Numbered from the stretch's first letter, positions 55,018-64,000 are shown. The stretch: 64,000 bases of DNA from Phaeobacter sp. G2 (GCA_025163595.1 CP104100.1:1302001-1366000); one strand, 5' to 3'. The notes: generated by a model not told the origin, from the sequence alone. A program made the numbers and translations.

Positions 55018-55824
55018 ATGACCTCCAAGGCTCTCGCGGCGGCACCGTTCTTTTCGCAAAACTCTGAAGGCGTTTTTGTGGGCAACGATCCGGCGCGGGG
55101 GCCCTGGTCTGCGGATCACTGCCATGCCGGGCCGGTCACCGGCCTGGCGGTTCGCGCCGCCGAGATCGAGGTGGGCGCCGACAAGATGCTCTGTCGGTTG
55201 ACGCTGGATATTTTGCGCCCGCTGCCACTGGCGGGGCTGCGGGTTGCGGCCGAAACCACGCGCCACAGCCGCACCTTGGCGACGACACAGATCACCGTAC
55301 ATGATCTCGACAACAACCTGTGCGCGCTGGGCACCTCGATGCATCTGGTGCGTAAAGATCTGGGGCCGGTGCCAACCGCGCCGGTGCTGCCACTGAACCG
55401 CGCCGAGGCCGTGCCGGGGCGGTTTTCCATTGGCGCAGGTCTGCATGACAAACCCTATTTTGGTGAATTTCTGGATGTGGCCTATCCGCCTGAGTTTGGC
55501 CTGGAGCCCGGACCAAAGACCCTTTGGATGCGCACCACCACCCTGCTGGAGGGGGAGCAGCAATCGCCGATCCAGTCGCTCTGTGCGCTGGCGGACTGTG
55601 GCAATGGCATCTCCTGGAATGCGGCCCCCAGCGAGATGGGCTTTATGAATACCGACCTCACCCTCAATGTGCACCGCGAGCCCGTTGGCGATTGGCATGC
55701 CTCAGAATCGATCTCCCATTGGCACAGTAGCGGCATTGGCATGTCGCAATCGGTTTTGCAGGACGAACAAGGCCCGGTGGCCACAGCCCTGCAAACCCTG
55801 GTTCTACATCCGCCCAAAGGTTAG
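55018..55824 (+). CDS. Acyl-CoA thioesterase-like (double hot-dog) protein
   Basis: A 268-residue protein of the acyl-CoA thioesterase/TesB-like double hot-dog fold family: DHCHAGPVTGLAVRA at 33-47 and LRPLPLAGLRVAAETTRHSRTLA near 67-90 are typical, and the second half carries WMRTTTLLEGEQQSPIQSLCALADCGNGISW and SESISHWHSSGIGMSQSVLQD. It lies directly after the acyl-CoA dehydrogenase gene and likely hydrolyses or handles the CoA ester of the same pathway. The precise substrate is unknown. Confidence 0.75.
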   Translation: MTSKALAAAPFFSQNSEGVFVGNDPARGPWSADHCHAGPVTGLAVRAAEIEVGADKMLCRLTLDILRPLPLAGLRVAAETTRHSRTLATTQITVHDLDNNLCALGTSMHLVRKDLGPVPTAPVLPLNRAEAVPGRFSIGAGLHDKPYFGEFLDVAYPPEFGLEPGPKTLWMRTTTLLEGEQQSPIQSLCALADCGNGISWNAAPSEMGFMNTDLTLNVHREPVGDWHASESISHWHSSGIGMSQSVLQDEQGPVATALQTLVLHPPKG

Positions 55825-56140
55825 GATCAGGCCCTATTCATTCAGCATGCCTGGCAGCGCTTTTGTAAAATCTCAAGGGTTTGGGGCATCACGCCAATAG
55901 TGGTTGCATTTGCGAGCGGCGCAAGAGGTTGCAAATGACGTTAGATTACCGCTGACGGCGTAGGGTAAATGGGTCCTGACCCTAGGTTTAGAGGCCTGAG
56001 AGTTTCAATATACACCCTATTGGCGTGTTGAATATCTGCACAAAATAGCACTTCGTATTAATTGCCTGTTCAGCCCGAAACTTGACAAGTCACAGAACAA
56101 TCTGTCTCGTGAATGTGGAAACGTTGCGAGGAATGCCGCT
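55825..56140. other. AT-rich intergenic region before the histidine kinase
   Basis: No gene is seen. The stretch is clearly richer in A+T than the flanks. TTGACA at 56082-56087 could be a -35 box for the kinase gene, but no good -10 follows at 17 bases. No strong hairpin was noticed. Confidence 0.4.
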
Positions 56141-58297
56141 ATGACCTTGGTCAAGAGCCGATTGCAGATTGCTGGTTTTGCCGCAGTAATATTTGCCTTG
56201 TCAGCAGTTTTTCTTGTCAGCAGAGCGGTTGAACTCGACAGAGCCATCTATGTATTGCCGAAACAGGTTATACAGCTGGAGAGATCGCTTGGATATGATG
56301 GGTTTATTCACAATTTCAAAAATGGTGTCCTGCGCCGGGATGAGGAATATTTTACCAAAGCGGAACGTAACTATGATGAAATAGTGGCCACTCTCACGCG
56401 GATCAGCCTCACGGCGCAATCGGTGGGGTTGCAGGCCGATTTTGCCTCTCTGGAGGACACATTGTCAGATTATCGCGTGATGATCGATGAAGCCAGGCAA
56501 CTGCAGCTGACGGGAAAATCTGCAGCTGAAGTCGATGCCCGCGTGCGTCTGTCGGACATTGACGCCGCTGAGAACATACGCGCCTTTGAGCTCCAGTTAA
56601 TCAACGCAATGCAGGGGCGTAGGTGGCTTCTTGTGACCGTAGGTGGGGGCTGTTTTGCCGCCTTCGTGCTCACATTGCTGTTATTGACAGTAACGCTGGT
56701 TCGGCTTCTGCAGACCGCTGAAAAAGCGCGGGTAAAGGCACGCGAGAGTGAAGCGACACTGTTGCAGGCTGAACGAATTGCCAGATTAGGCCACTGGAAG
56801 GTGCTGAAAAACGGCGCGCTGAAAACCTCGAAATCAATGCGAGAAATTCTAGCTTTCTCAAGTTCCGAGGACCCCGATACGCTGGAGAAATTCTTTTCCC
56901 TAATGTCTGATGCGGACAGGGAAAAGCTGGAGAGCCGGATGTCTAAATCCGGCCACCAGCGGGAACCCTATACCTGCTTTCATAAAATAAGAATTGCAGA
57001 TGGGTCAGAACTGTCCGTTGTGAATACCGGAGAGCCCGTTATTGATGGTCAGGGCGAAATTTATGGTTTTGTTGGGATTATCCAGGATATTTCAAGAACA
57101 ATTGATCTGGAAAACGAGCTTCGGCAATCTCAGAAAATGGAGGCTGTTGGGAATTTGGCCGGTGGGATGGCGCATGATTTTAATAATATTCTGGCGGTCA
57201 TCCTTGGTAACCTTGAATTGATGGAAACAACGGACCAGCAAGAGAGCCACTCTCGCTATCGCACAAGTGCGATTCAGGCTGCAAAACGGGGTGCTGAGAT
57301 AACGAAGAATGTGCTCAGCTTTGCGCGAAAATCACACCTGGAGCCTCAGCTCTTGGACGGGAATTCTGTCGTTCGAGAAGTGCTGACTTGGGCAGAGCGT
57401 CTGCTGCCCGCCAACATTGAAATTCAAACATCTCTGCTGGGATCTATTTGGCCGTTTTTAGCCGATGATGCGCTCACAAAGAGCGCCCTTCTTAACCTTC
57501 TGCTGAACGCAAGAGACGCGATGCCCGATGGCGGTCGTTTGACGATTGAAACCGCAAATGTTCGATTAGATGATGAATACCTGGGTGAGAGGAATGAACA
57601 CATCAAGCCAGGCCGGTACATCATGTTGGCCATCTCAGACACAGGGTCCGGCATCGAACCTCAGCATCTCAAAGAGATATTCGAACCGTTCTTTTCAACC
57701 AAACAAGTTGGTAAAGGCTCAGGTCTTGGGCTCTCAATGGTGCACGGGTTCATGAAACAATCAGGGGGGGCGGTACAGGTCTATTCTGAAATCGGCACTG
57801 GTACGACATTCAAATTGTACTTCAAGGCAGCAGGTCAGGCTGCCTCCTTTAACGCGATGCCGGTGATGGAAGCCCGGACTGCCAGGGCAGATCACAGCAA
57901 AGTTCTTCTGGTGGAAGACAATGCCGAGTTGTTAAAGCCGCTCGCAGAAATGCTGACCAAAGCCGGATACAGTGTGACCACGGCGAAAAGTGGAGATGAG
58001 GCATTTGCCACTTGGTCTGACTTGCGAGACTTCGACGCTGTGATCACCGATATTGTCATGCCGGGGCAGCTCCAGGGAACCCATCTTGCCAAAGAGATCC
58101 GGGCGGTCGACCCAACTGTCCCATTTGTCTTTATGTCCGGCTATGCCAGTGAGGCAATGATCCACGGCAATGGGCTGATGCCAGAAGACTGTCGGTTGAT
58201 GAAACCTGTTGGCAGGGCAGAGCTTCTGGCCGCCATCGGCATGGTCCTGGAGGGCAAGCAGGGAAAAGAAACGGCTCTATCAGACGCTGAAACATGA
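56141..58297 (+). CDS. Hybrid sensor histidine kinase with receiver domain
   Basis: A 718-residue membrane sensor: membrane segments near 9-27 and 162-188 border an extracytoplasmic helical sensor (about 30-160). A PAS-like domain (about 205-320) follows, then HisKA with the phospho-accepting H345 in GGMAHDFNNILA, an HATPase domain with GSGLGLSMVHGF, and a C-terminal receiver with D637 in DAVITDIVMPG and K in LMKPV. Signals and partner are unknown, and no response-regulator gene is next to it. Base composition is lower in GC than the neighbouring genes, which suggests a different origin. Confidence 0.9.
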   Translation: MTLVKSRLQIAGFAAVIFALSAVFLVSRAVELDRAIYVLPKQVIQLERSLGYDGFIHNFKNGVLRRDEEYFTKAERNYDEIVATLTRISLTAQSVGLQADFASLEDTLSDYRVMIDEARQLQLTGKSAAEVDARVRLSDIDAAENIRAFELQLINAMQGRRWLLVTVGGGCFAAFVLTLLLLTVTLVRLLQTAEKARVKARESEATLLQAERIARLGHWKVLKNGALKTSKSMREILAFSSSEDPDTLEKFFSLMSDADREKLESRMSKSGHQREPYTCFHKIRIADGSELSVVNTGEPVIDGQGEIYGFVGIIQDISRTIDLENELRQSQKMEAVGNLAGGMAHDFNNILAVILGNLELMETTDQQESHSRYRTSAIQAAKRGAEITKNVLSFARKSHLEPQLLDGNSVVREVLTWAERLLPANIEIQTSLLGSIWPFLADDALTKSALLNLLLNARDAMPDGGRLTIETANVRLDDEYLGERNEHIKPGRYIMLAISDTGSGIEPQHLKEIFEPFFSTKQVGKGSGLGLSMVHGFMKQSGGAVQVYSEIGTGTTFKLYFKAAGQAASFNAMPVMEARTARADHSKVLLVEDNAELLKPLAEMLTKAGYSVTTAKSGDEAFATWSDLRDFDAVITDIVMPGQLQGTHLAKEIRAVDPTVPFVFMSGYASEAMIHGNGLMPEDCRLMKPVGRAELLAAIGMVLEGKQGKETALSDAET

Positions 58298-58434
58298 CAA
58301 ACGCGGTTGTGTCTGGCTCTACTTAAATGGTCGTAGCAGACGCAGATGTGCTGGGCGTTTTTCAGCAGCCCGCTAGGGCAGCACATAACCATTGTAAGCG
58401 ATGAACGGCTGGCAGGCATTCAAGCCAGAGCGGC

Positions 58435-59241
58435 TCAAGAACCGGTCAGCCTGTCCTTGGGGCTATGGTCGGGCGCCATAAACGGATCCACCGGATAGCC
58501 AACCCGGGCCAGATACAAACCATGGCCGGGGCAGACCGGGCCACAGGCGGCGCGGTCGCAGGCTTCCAGTGCGGATTTCACATCCTGCGGCTCCCAGGCG
58601 CCGGCGCCGACGCGTTCCAATGTGCCAACAAAGCTGCGCACCTGATTGTGCAGAAAACTGCGCGCCCGCACGTGAAAATGCACCTCGGGGCCAGACAGTC
58701 CCATGACCCGCTCGATGCGCAGCTCATCCAGGGTTTTCTGCGGGCTTTGCGCCTGACAGATCGACGAGCGGAAGGTGGTGAAATCATGGTTGCCGAGCAG
58801 GTGGTTGGCCGCCTCCTGCATGGCGCCGACATCCAGATCATTGTTGACCTGCCAGACCTGGCCCGCGTCATGGGTGGCGGGTGCGCGGCGGATCAGAATG
58901 CGAAACAGATACTGCCGCTCGATGGCGGAAAACCTTGCGTGCCACTCCGGGTCGACCTCGGCGCAGTCCACAATCGCCACGGGCGCGGGCTTCAGGTGAA
59001 AATTCAGCGCCTCCGACAGGCGAAAGGGCGTCCAGGGTTTGTGCAGATCACAATGGGCCACCTGTCCCAACCCATGCACGCCGGTATCCGTGCGACCTGC
59101 AGCGGCAATGGTATGGGGACCGGGTTCCAGCCGGGCGAGCGCATCTTCGATCGCGCCCTGCACCGAGGGCTGATCTTTCTGCCGCTGCCATCCGGCAAAG
59201 GGCTTTCCGTGGTATTCAACTTTGAGAGCAAAACGAGCCAT
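58435..59241 (-). CDS. truA: tRNA pseudouridine synthase A
   Basis: The enzyme makes pseudouridine at positions 38-40 of tRNA anticodon arms. The 268-residue protein starts [22 protein letters not shown]52 in GRTDTGVHG is the catalytic aspartate, and the second domain has the usual [10 protein letters not shown] and [11 protein letters not shown]. An upstream in-frame extension (to 59277) is not family-like. It diverges from the ycjX gene across about 110 bases. Confidence 0.94.
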   Translation of the reverse strand: MARFALKVEYHGKPFAGWQRQKDQPSVQGAIEDALARLEPGPHTIAAAGRTDTGVHGLGQVAHCDLHKPWTPFRLSEALNFHLKPAPVAIVDCAEVDPEWHARFSAIERQYLFRILIRRAPATHDAGQVWQVNNDLDVGAMQEAANHLLGNHDFTTFRSSICQAQSPQKTLDELRIERVMGLSGPEVHFHVRARSFLHNQVRSFVGTLERVGAGAWEPQDVKSALEACDRAACGPVCPGHGLYLARVGYPVDPFMAPDHSPKDRLTGS

Positions 59242-59350
59242 GAGCGGGCAAGTAACCCGGCAACAGGGCTGAGGCAAGTGCTCAGACAGACTGGAAAACC
59301 CGCTACCACCTGCCTATCTTGAGCCAAGCAAACAACAGCAGGTGGGCCGG

Positions 59351-60766
59351 GTGGTATTATCGACATTGACCGAGGGCGCGGCACGCGGGCTGGACAGCCT
59401 TGGCAGCACTGTGTCCTCGCGGTTCTTTGAGCCGACGCTCAGGCTGGGTGTCACGGGTCTGGCGCGGGCGGGCAAGACGGTTTTTATCACCTCGCTGGTG
59501 GCCAACCTGCTGAACCGGGGGCGGATGCTGCAACTGGATGCGGCGCGCATGGGCCGCATCGACAGCGCCTATCTGCAACCCCAGCCCGACGATACGGTGC
59601 CGCGTTTTGCCTATGAGGACCATCTGGCGGCGCTGACCGGCCCGCAGCCTTCTTGGCCTGCCAGCACCCGCGCGGTGTCTGAGCTGCGCCTCAGTCTCAC
59701 CCTGCGCCCTGCGGGGCTGCTGTCCGGCTTTCAGGGGCCGCGTCGGCTGCATCTGGATATCGTCGACTACCCCGGCGAATGGCTGCTCGATCTGGCGCTG
59801 TTGGATAAATCTTATGCCCAGTGGTCCGCCGAGGTGCTGGACCGGCTGCCCGCCCGCGAGGTGGCGGCGGATTTCCTGCAAGCGCTCACGACGGTTGAAC
59901 CACAGGCCCCCCATGATGAACCACAGGCACAGGCGCTGGCGGCTGAATTCACCCGCTACCTGAACGCGGCGCGCCGGGCCGGGTTTTATGACTGCTCGCC
60001 GGGGCGGTTTTTGCTGCCCGGCGATCTTGAGGGCTCCCCGGTGCTGACCTTTGGCCCCCTGCCACCACAAGAGACCGCGCCGCGCCGCAGCCTGTGGCGC
60101 GAGATGGAGCGCCGCTACGAGGCCTATAAGTCCAAGGTGGTGCAGCCGTTTTTCCGCGATCATTTCACCCGCATCGACCGTCAGGTGGTGCTGGTGGATG
60201 TGCTCAGCGCCATTCACGCCGGGCCGCAGGCGGTGGAAGATCTGCGTCTGGCCATGGGCGATGTGCTGGCGGCCTTTCGCCCCGGTCGCAATGGGTTCCT
60301 CACCTCGCTGTTGCGCGGCAAGCGGGTTGAGAAAATCCTCTTCGCCGCCACCAAGGCCGACCATTTGCACCATTTGCAACATCCACAGATGACCGCCATC
60401 ATCGAAGCCCTGACCAGCGATGCCCGCGACAGGGCGCAGTTCGCCGGGGCCGAAACCGCGGCGCTGGCGCTGGCGTCGCTGCGGGCCACCACCGAAGAGA
60501 TGCGCCCTCACAATGGGGCAGAGCTGGCCTGCGTGCGCGGGCGGTTGCTGGAGACCGGTAAGCAGGCGGCCTTTTACCCCGGCGCCCTGCCGACGGATCC
60601 GGCGCAGCTGCTGTCTCCGGCGCGTCAGGGGGCGCGGCACTGGCTGGACGGCGATTATCAGGCGATGCAGTTTGCCCCGGCGCCGCTCAGTCTGAAGCCG
60701 GGGGATGGGCCGCCCCATATCCGGCTGGACCGGGCCGCAGAATTCCTGATCGGAGACGCCCTGTGA
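59351..60766 (+). CDS. ycjX: YcjX/DUF463-family P-loop NTPase
   Basis: A 471-residue member of the DUF463 family, GTPase-like proteins with an early P-loop GLARAGKT (K42) and the region LDIVDYPGEWLLDL resembling a G3 motif. The cellular role is poorly known; it is associated with stress genes in other bacteria. GTG 59351 matches the family N-terminus (MVLSTLTEG); GTG 59342 is also possible. It overlaps the next gene by 4 bases in a three-gene operon with a GNAT and a YcjF-like membrane protein, an order common in the Rhodobacterales. Confidence 0.9.
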   Translation: MVLSTLTEGAARGLDSLGSTVSSRFFEPTLRLGVTGLARAGKTVFITSLVANLLNRGRMLQLDAARMGRIDSAYLQPQPDDTVPRFAYEDHLAALTGPQPSWPASTRAVSELRLSLTLRPAGLLSGFQGPRRLHLDIVDYPGEWLLDLALLDKSYAQWSAEVLDRLPAREVAADFLQALTTVEPQAPHDEPQAQALAAEFTRYLNAARRAGFYDCSPGRFLLPGDLEGSPVLTFGPLPPQETAPRRSLWREMERRYEAYKSKVVQPFFRDHFTRIDRQVVLVDVLSAIHAGPQAVEDLRLAMGDVLAAFRPGRNGFLTSLLRGKRVEKILFAATKADHLHHLQHPQMTAIIEALTSDARDRAQFAGAETAALALASLRATTEEMRPHNGAELACVRGRLLETGKQAAFYPGALPTDPAQLLSPARQGARHWLDGDYQAMQFAPAPLSLKPGDGPPHIRLDRAAEFLIGDAL

Positions 60767-61257
60767 ACTCTCCACTCCCTGCTGTCAGCCTACGTCCAGC
60801 CTCGGCCCTGGATGCGGGTCCCACGGGCTGGATTCTGCACCGCTTTGCGCTCTACACCCCGTGGATGCCTGTGCTGTACTCCGAGGCGGAAACCATTGGC
60901 TTTTGCGAGGTAATGATTGGGCACGGCTGGGTCACGGTGGCTGAACATGACGGGCGGGTGGTTGGCTTTATGGCCCGCGACGGCGCCGAGATCTGCAGCC
61001 TCTATCTGGCACCGGACGCACGGGGGCAGGGGGTTGGCAAGGTCCTGTTGCGACAGGCCAAGGCGGCACAGCCGGCGCTGTGGTTGCGGGCCCTTGCGGC
61101 CAATACCGGCGCCCGGCGCTTTTATCAGCGCGAAGGGTTCTTTGAAACGGACCGCAGCGACGGCAGCGGCAACGACGAAGGCCTGCCGGATGTCCGCATG
61201 GAATGGCAGGCCGAGACCCACGCGTACGCCCCCCAACAGCAGGAGCAACAGGGATGA
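60763..61257 (+). CDS. GNAT-family N-acetyltransferase
   Basis: A 164-residue GNAT protein with VVGFMARDGAEICSLYLAPDARGQGVGKVLL, whose RGQGVG binds the pyrophosphate of acetyl-CoA, and GARRFYQREGFFETDR in the C-terminal half. It lies between ycjX and ycjF with 4-base overlaps on both sides, so it is expressed with them. The substrate is unknown; protein or amine acetylation is possible. Confidence 0.88.
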   Translation: MNSPLPAVSLRPASALDAGPTGWILHRFALYTPWMPVLYSEAETIGFCEVMIGHGWVTVAEHDGRVVGFMARDGAEICSLYLAPDARGQGVGKVLLRQAKAAQPALWLRALAANTGARRFYQREGFFETDRSDGSGNDEGLPDVRMEWQAETHAYAPQQQEQQG

Positions 61258-62273
61258 GCCAGAAACCGGTACTGTTTGATCTGGAGCAGGATGCCCGCCC
61301 CGAGACCCCGGATGTGGCCGCCGCCCCGCCGGTGCCGGATGCTCTACCGAACCTGGACCAGTCTGCGCCCCCCGCTGCGATGGAGCAGGCGGCGCGTCTG
61401 GCGGCCCGGCCGCCTTCACGGCTGGCGCGGTGGTTCTGGGGGCTGGTGCTGGGCTTGCTGGGCGCGGTGGTGTCCCTGGCGGCCTGGGATTTTGCCGTTG
61501 GGCTGGTGGCGCGGATGCCGCTTTTGGGCTGGTCGGTCAGCGCCGGGCTGGTGTTGGCCCTGATCCTGGCGCTGGTGATGCTGCTGCGCGAGCTGGCAGC
61601 GCTGGCCCGGTTGAAGCGGGTCGATGGGCTGCGTCAGGGGGCAGCGCTGGCGCATAGCGACCTTGCCGCCGCCAAGACACATGTGGCCAAGCTGCAGCGT
61701 TTTTATGCCGGGCGCCCGGATATGGCCTGGCAATTGGCCCGGCTGTCAGAGCGACAGGATGAGGTGCTGGACGCCGATGCTCTGCTGGTGCTGGCAGAAG
61801 AAGAGCTATTGGCGCCACTGGATGCCCGTGCCCTGCAAGAGGTCGAGGCCGCCGCCCGTCAGGTTGCCACAGTGACGGCGCTGGTGCCGCTGGCGCTGGC
61901 CGATGTCACCGTGGCGCTGCTGGCCTCAGTGCGGATGATCCGCCAGGTGGCGCAGATCTATGGCGGCCGCTCGGGGCTGTTCAGCTCCTGGCGGTTGACC
62001 CGCGCGGTGCTGGCCCATCTTGCCGCCACCGGAGCGGTGGCTGCGGGGGATGATGTTCTGGAGTCGGTGCTGGGCGGCTCGGTCCTGTCCAAGCTGTCAC
62101 GCCGCTTTGGCGAAGGGGTGGTCAATGGCGCCCTGTCGGCCCGTGTTGGCATCGCTGCCATGGAGGTCTGCCGCCCCTTGCCCTTCTCGCGGGCGCATCG
62201 CCCCGCGACCCGGCGGGTGATCAAAGGCGCCTTGGCCGGGCTGTTTCGCCGCGATCAGGCGCCGGAACCGTAA
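61254..62273 (+). CDS. ycjF: YcjF/DUF697-family membrane protein
   Basis: A 339-residue protein of the DUF697 family found beside YcjX. The N-terminal 60 residues are proline rich and flexible; two hydrophobic segments lie about 60-85 and 95-115, and the rest is cytoplasmic with a C-terminal hydrophobic domain (about 215-300). The ATG at 61254 overlaps the GNAT stop codon by 4 bases and starts the family-like MSQKPVLFDLEQD. The role is not established. Confidence 0.9.
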   Translation: MSQKPVLFDLEQDARPETPDVAAAPPVPDALPNLDQSAPPAAMEQAARLAARPPSRLARWFWGLVLGLLGAVVSLAAWDFAVGLVARMPLLGWSVSAGLVLALILALVMLLRELAALARLKRVDGLRQGAALAHSDLAAAKTHVAKLQRFYAGRPDMAWQLARLSERQDEVLDADALLVLAEEELLAPLDARALQEVEAAARQVATVTALVPLALADVTVALLASVRMIRQVAQIYGGRSGLFSSWRLTRAVLAHLAATGAVAAGDDVLESVLGGSVLSKLSRRFGEGVVNGALSARVGIAAMEVCRPLPFSRAHRPATRRVIKGALAGLFRRDQAPEP

Positions 62274-62365
62274 AAGTCGTGATAATCCAATCGCCTGTTC
62301 TGCGTAGCTCAGGCCGCGTCAGGCCCACAGGCCCGGTCAAACCCACAGGTCAGGGTGATCTTTGC

Positions 62366-62681
62366 TGTGGAAAATCCTGTGGAAATACCTGTGCACAGTG
62401 CTAGGAAGGGACCCAAAATCATAATGATATTAAGGGCCTTTCCCCTTTGCTTCAGCTGAGCTGCGGACAGGCGCTGGCTGTGGGTATCAGTGATAACCGG
62501 GATCCGTTGCTTTGCCTGTCTTTGCCCCACCCGGCTGAAACGCACCCGCTCAGCGGCCGGTGACCTGCGCAAAAAGCTGGGTCAGGTGGCAGCTGCGCCA
62601 TGAGAGCCGCGAGGCTCTGCAAGAGCGCTGTTTTCCACAGGTGGGGAGGTGTTATCCACAGGCGGGGCATATTTATTCACA
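62366..62681. other. DnaA-box array, candidate replication origin
   Basis: Three DnaA-box-like nonamers on one strand are spaced exactly 21 bases apart: TTTTCCACA at 62631, TTATCCACA (perfect consensus) at 62652 and TTATTCACA at 62673. Two inverse-strand boxes, TGTGGAAAA at 62366 and TGTGGAAAT at 62378, lie further left. The stretch right of the array (about 62690-62800) is A/T rich, as a duplex-unwinding element would be. The 588-base gap from 62274 to 62861 has no protein gene and lies between convergent genes. dnaA is not nearby, so a role as oriC or as a DnaA-binding control region is inferred. Confidence 0.6.
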
Positions 62682-62861
62682 GAATTGAGATTGCGGTGGC
62701 AGCTCTGTCACGGCTATTTTGCGTTTCTTTAGTGATGTTTTTCTAACAATTATCGCGGGCGTAACCGGAATTTGGGGCGATAATTTTCCAATTCTCAACT
62801 TTGGGCACTTTGGGGTTAGCCCTGATTTCAGGTATGGGGCCGGTCTGGACGTCGCTGCGCC

Positions 62862-63311
62862 TTAGAAAAGTTTGGGCGGTCCGTCCTTGGGTTGGCGCAT
62901 GGCTACGATCCCGGTGCGAAAGCCCTCGCCGATACGATCTGCCAGCGTGCCCCATTGCAGCGCAATCGGCGCGGGCAGCTCGGCCCGCAGCACTTCGTGG
63001 AACAGACCTAGCCACTGTGGGAAATGCTCTGCCTGGATTTCGGGGCGCGAGACATGCACCCGCATCGGATTGCCATTATAGCTCTTTTCGCGCAGGATCG
63101 CATTACGCCAGAACCGGGCGATCTTGGCCTCATGCGCGGGCCAGTCTGCATCTTCCACATAGCGGGCAAAAATGGGCCCCAGCTCTGGATGCGCGCGGAT
63201 GCGGATGTAGAACAGGGTCACCACACGGTCGATTTCGGATCCACTGATGTCAAAGCGCTTCATCGGGTGATTGGCGGTTTGGGGGGTGTCGGTTGGTGAG
63301 GTCTTGGTCAT
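62862..63311 (-). CDS. Group III truncated haemoglobin
   Basis: A 149-residue globin of the truncated group III family. ISGSEIDRVVTLFYIRIRAHPELGPIF is the family N-terminal helix region, and EHFPQWLGLFHEVL contains the proximal-side signature with its Trp/Phe and a histidine. These proteins bind oxygen, nitric oxide or sulfide; the function in this organism is unknown. The start at 63311 gives a 15-residue leader before the fold; a later Met at residue 17 could also serve. It diverges from the VIT gene. Confidence 0.9.
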   Translation of the reverse strand: MTKTSPTDTPQTANHPMKRFDISGSEIDRVVTLFYIRIRAHPELGPIFARYVEDADWPAHEAKIARFWRNAILREKSYNGNPMRVHVSRPEIQAEHFPQWLGLFHEVLRAELPAPIALQWGTLADRIGEGFRTGIVAMRQPKDGPPKLF

Positions 63312-63469
63312 GGGGCTGTCTCGCTTGCGGTCTTGGCCCAGCGGCCGGTCCCGCTGCTGCCCTCACATAGGGGTTTCCTTGGCTGATGGGTAGGGGCGGC
63401 GTTGATCTGTCGCAAGGCACAGGCGCCGGGATCCATTAGATGTAGGAGCCCTAACAGAAGGAGCCCGCC

Positions 63470-64000
63470 ATGGTCGATCACGGTCACAGCCCGCAGGAAA
63501 TCAGCGATCGCATTGGCAGGCCTCCGGGGCGCGGGGTGCTGCGGGATGTGGTTTACGGTGCCATTGATGGCTCGGTCACCACCTTCGCAATTGTCGCCGG
63601 GGTGGCGGGTGCGGGGTTGTCGCCCTTTGTCATTGTGGCGCTGGGGCTGGCCAATGTGCTGGCGGATGGGTTTTCGATGGCTGCGGGCAATTATTCCGGC
63701 ACCAAGGCGGAACTGGACGATCTCAAACGCCTGCGTCAGGTCGAGGAGAACCACATCAAAACCTACCCCGAAGGTGAGCGTGGCGAGGCGCGGGAGATCC
63801 TGCGGCTCAAGGGGTTGTCGGGGCCGGTGCTGGAGGCGGCGACCGATGCGATCTGCGCCGACAAAGAGGCCTGGATCAACCTGATGATGGAGGGCGAATA
63901 TGGCGTCAGCCCGGTGGACCCTGACCCAATGCGCGCGGCGCTGGCTACCTTTGCGGCCTTTCTGCTGGCGGGAATGGTGCCGTTGCTACCCTTTTTGCTG
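63470..64000 (+). CDS. VIT1/CCC1-family transporter, cut by window edge
   Basis: The frame is open to the last base, so only the first 177 residues are seen. RDVVYGAIDGSVTTFAIVAGVAGAGL and GFSMAAGNYSGTKAE are the first two membrane helices and the metal-translocation motif of the VIT family, which moves iron or manganese across membranes. AAGGAG lies before ATG 63470. The remaining membrane helices, expected in about 230-240 residues, continue beyond the window. Confidence 0.85.
   Translation, partial: MVDHGHSPQEISDRIGRPPGRGVLRDVVYGAIDGSVTTFAIVAGVAGAGLSPFVIVALGLANVLADGFSMAAGNYSGTKAELDDLKRLRQVEENHIKTYPEGERGEAREILRLKGLSGPVLEAATDAICADKEAWINLMMEGEYGVSPVDPDPMRAALATFAAFLLAGMVPLLPFLL

Noticed and set aside
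53656..55698. Very long minus-strand extension of the 2-hydroxyacid dehydrogenase frame
   Set aside because: It runs antisense through the acyl-CoA dehydrogenase and thioesterase genes; the enzyme starts at 53655 where the family N-terminus begins with a good ribosome binding site.
62309..62572. 87-codon minus-strand frame inside the DnaA-box gap
   Set aside because: No binding site and no recognisable domain; it overlaps repeated box-like sequences and is likely non-coding.
1..64000. CRISPR arrays, tRNA or rRNA genes, transposases or phage genes
   Set aside because: None was recognised on either strand by reading; the four repeats found are hairpin elements, not CRISPR units.

Overview
The window looks like a chromosomal piece of an alphaproteobacterium of the Rhodobacterales (Roseobacter group). 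The basis is high GC content, densely packed genes with ATGA start/stop overlaps, and family composition: TamA/TamB pair, membrane-bound urate oxidase PuuD, DUF463 (YcjX) with a GNAT and a DUF697 (YcjF) gene, and tandem glycine riboswitch with gcvH/gcvP. The taxonomic call is inference; no rRNA or tRNA gene was seen.

Region 1 (1-27579) is a surface-polysaccharide island with a hybrid polyketide/nonribosomal peptide operon inside it. On the + strand are an ExoY-like sugar transferase, a CpsD/CapB-like ATPase with a degenerate P-loop, a Wzz/GumC-like chain-length protein, a GT4 glycosyltransferase and a WecG/TagA-type glycosyltransferase. On the - strand are an O-antigen ligase/polymerase-like membrane protein and, from 23284 down to 5977, a tightly coupled operon: type I PKS (KS-AT-KR-DH), ACP-thioesterase, GT2, an unusual NRPS (formyltransferase, half condensation domain, adenylation domain interrupted by a luciferase-like monooxygenase, PCP), 4'-phosphopantetheinyl transferase, SGNH hydrolase, SGNH-glycoside hydrolase fusion and another GT2. 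The PKS and the ACP-TE are in the same frame and separated only by one amber codon at 18122-18124, so they are probably one broken or leaky gene. A remnant of a Wzx-type flippase lies at about 4181-4420. I infer that the operon makes an acyl/aminoacyl compound that is glycosylated or attached to the polysaccharide.

Region 2 (27729-33070) is the TamB-TamA outer-membrane assembly pair. Region 3 (33322-42836) is urate catabolism: PuuD, a LysR regulator, UraH, a PuuE-UraD fusion, ureidoglycolate lyase, an NCS2 permease and ureidoglycine aminohydrolase, with a GAPDH gene and a small exported protein between them. Region 4 (43078-46886) is an IclR regulator diverging from a Rieske oxygenase and a glutamine-synthetase-like ligase. 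Region 5 (46990-50742) is a tandem glycine riboswitch followed by gcvH and gcvP, without gcvT. Region 6 (50955-58297) holds an amidohydrolase, a 2-hydroxyacid dehydrogenase, an acyl-CoA dehydrogenase/thioesterase pair and a hybrid histidine kinase. Region 7 (58435-64000) holds truA, the ycjX-GNAT-ycjF operon, a DnaA-box array resembling a replication origin, a group III truncated haemoglobin, and the start of a VIT-family transporter cut by the window edge.

Four convergent gene ends (5.9, 26.2, 35.8 and 40.1 kb) carry versions of one composite hairpin repeat. It probably acts as a two-way terminator and is a repeat family of this genome.
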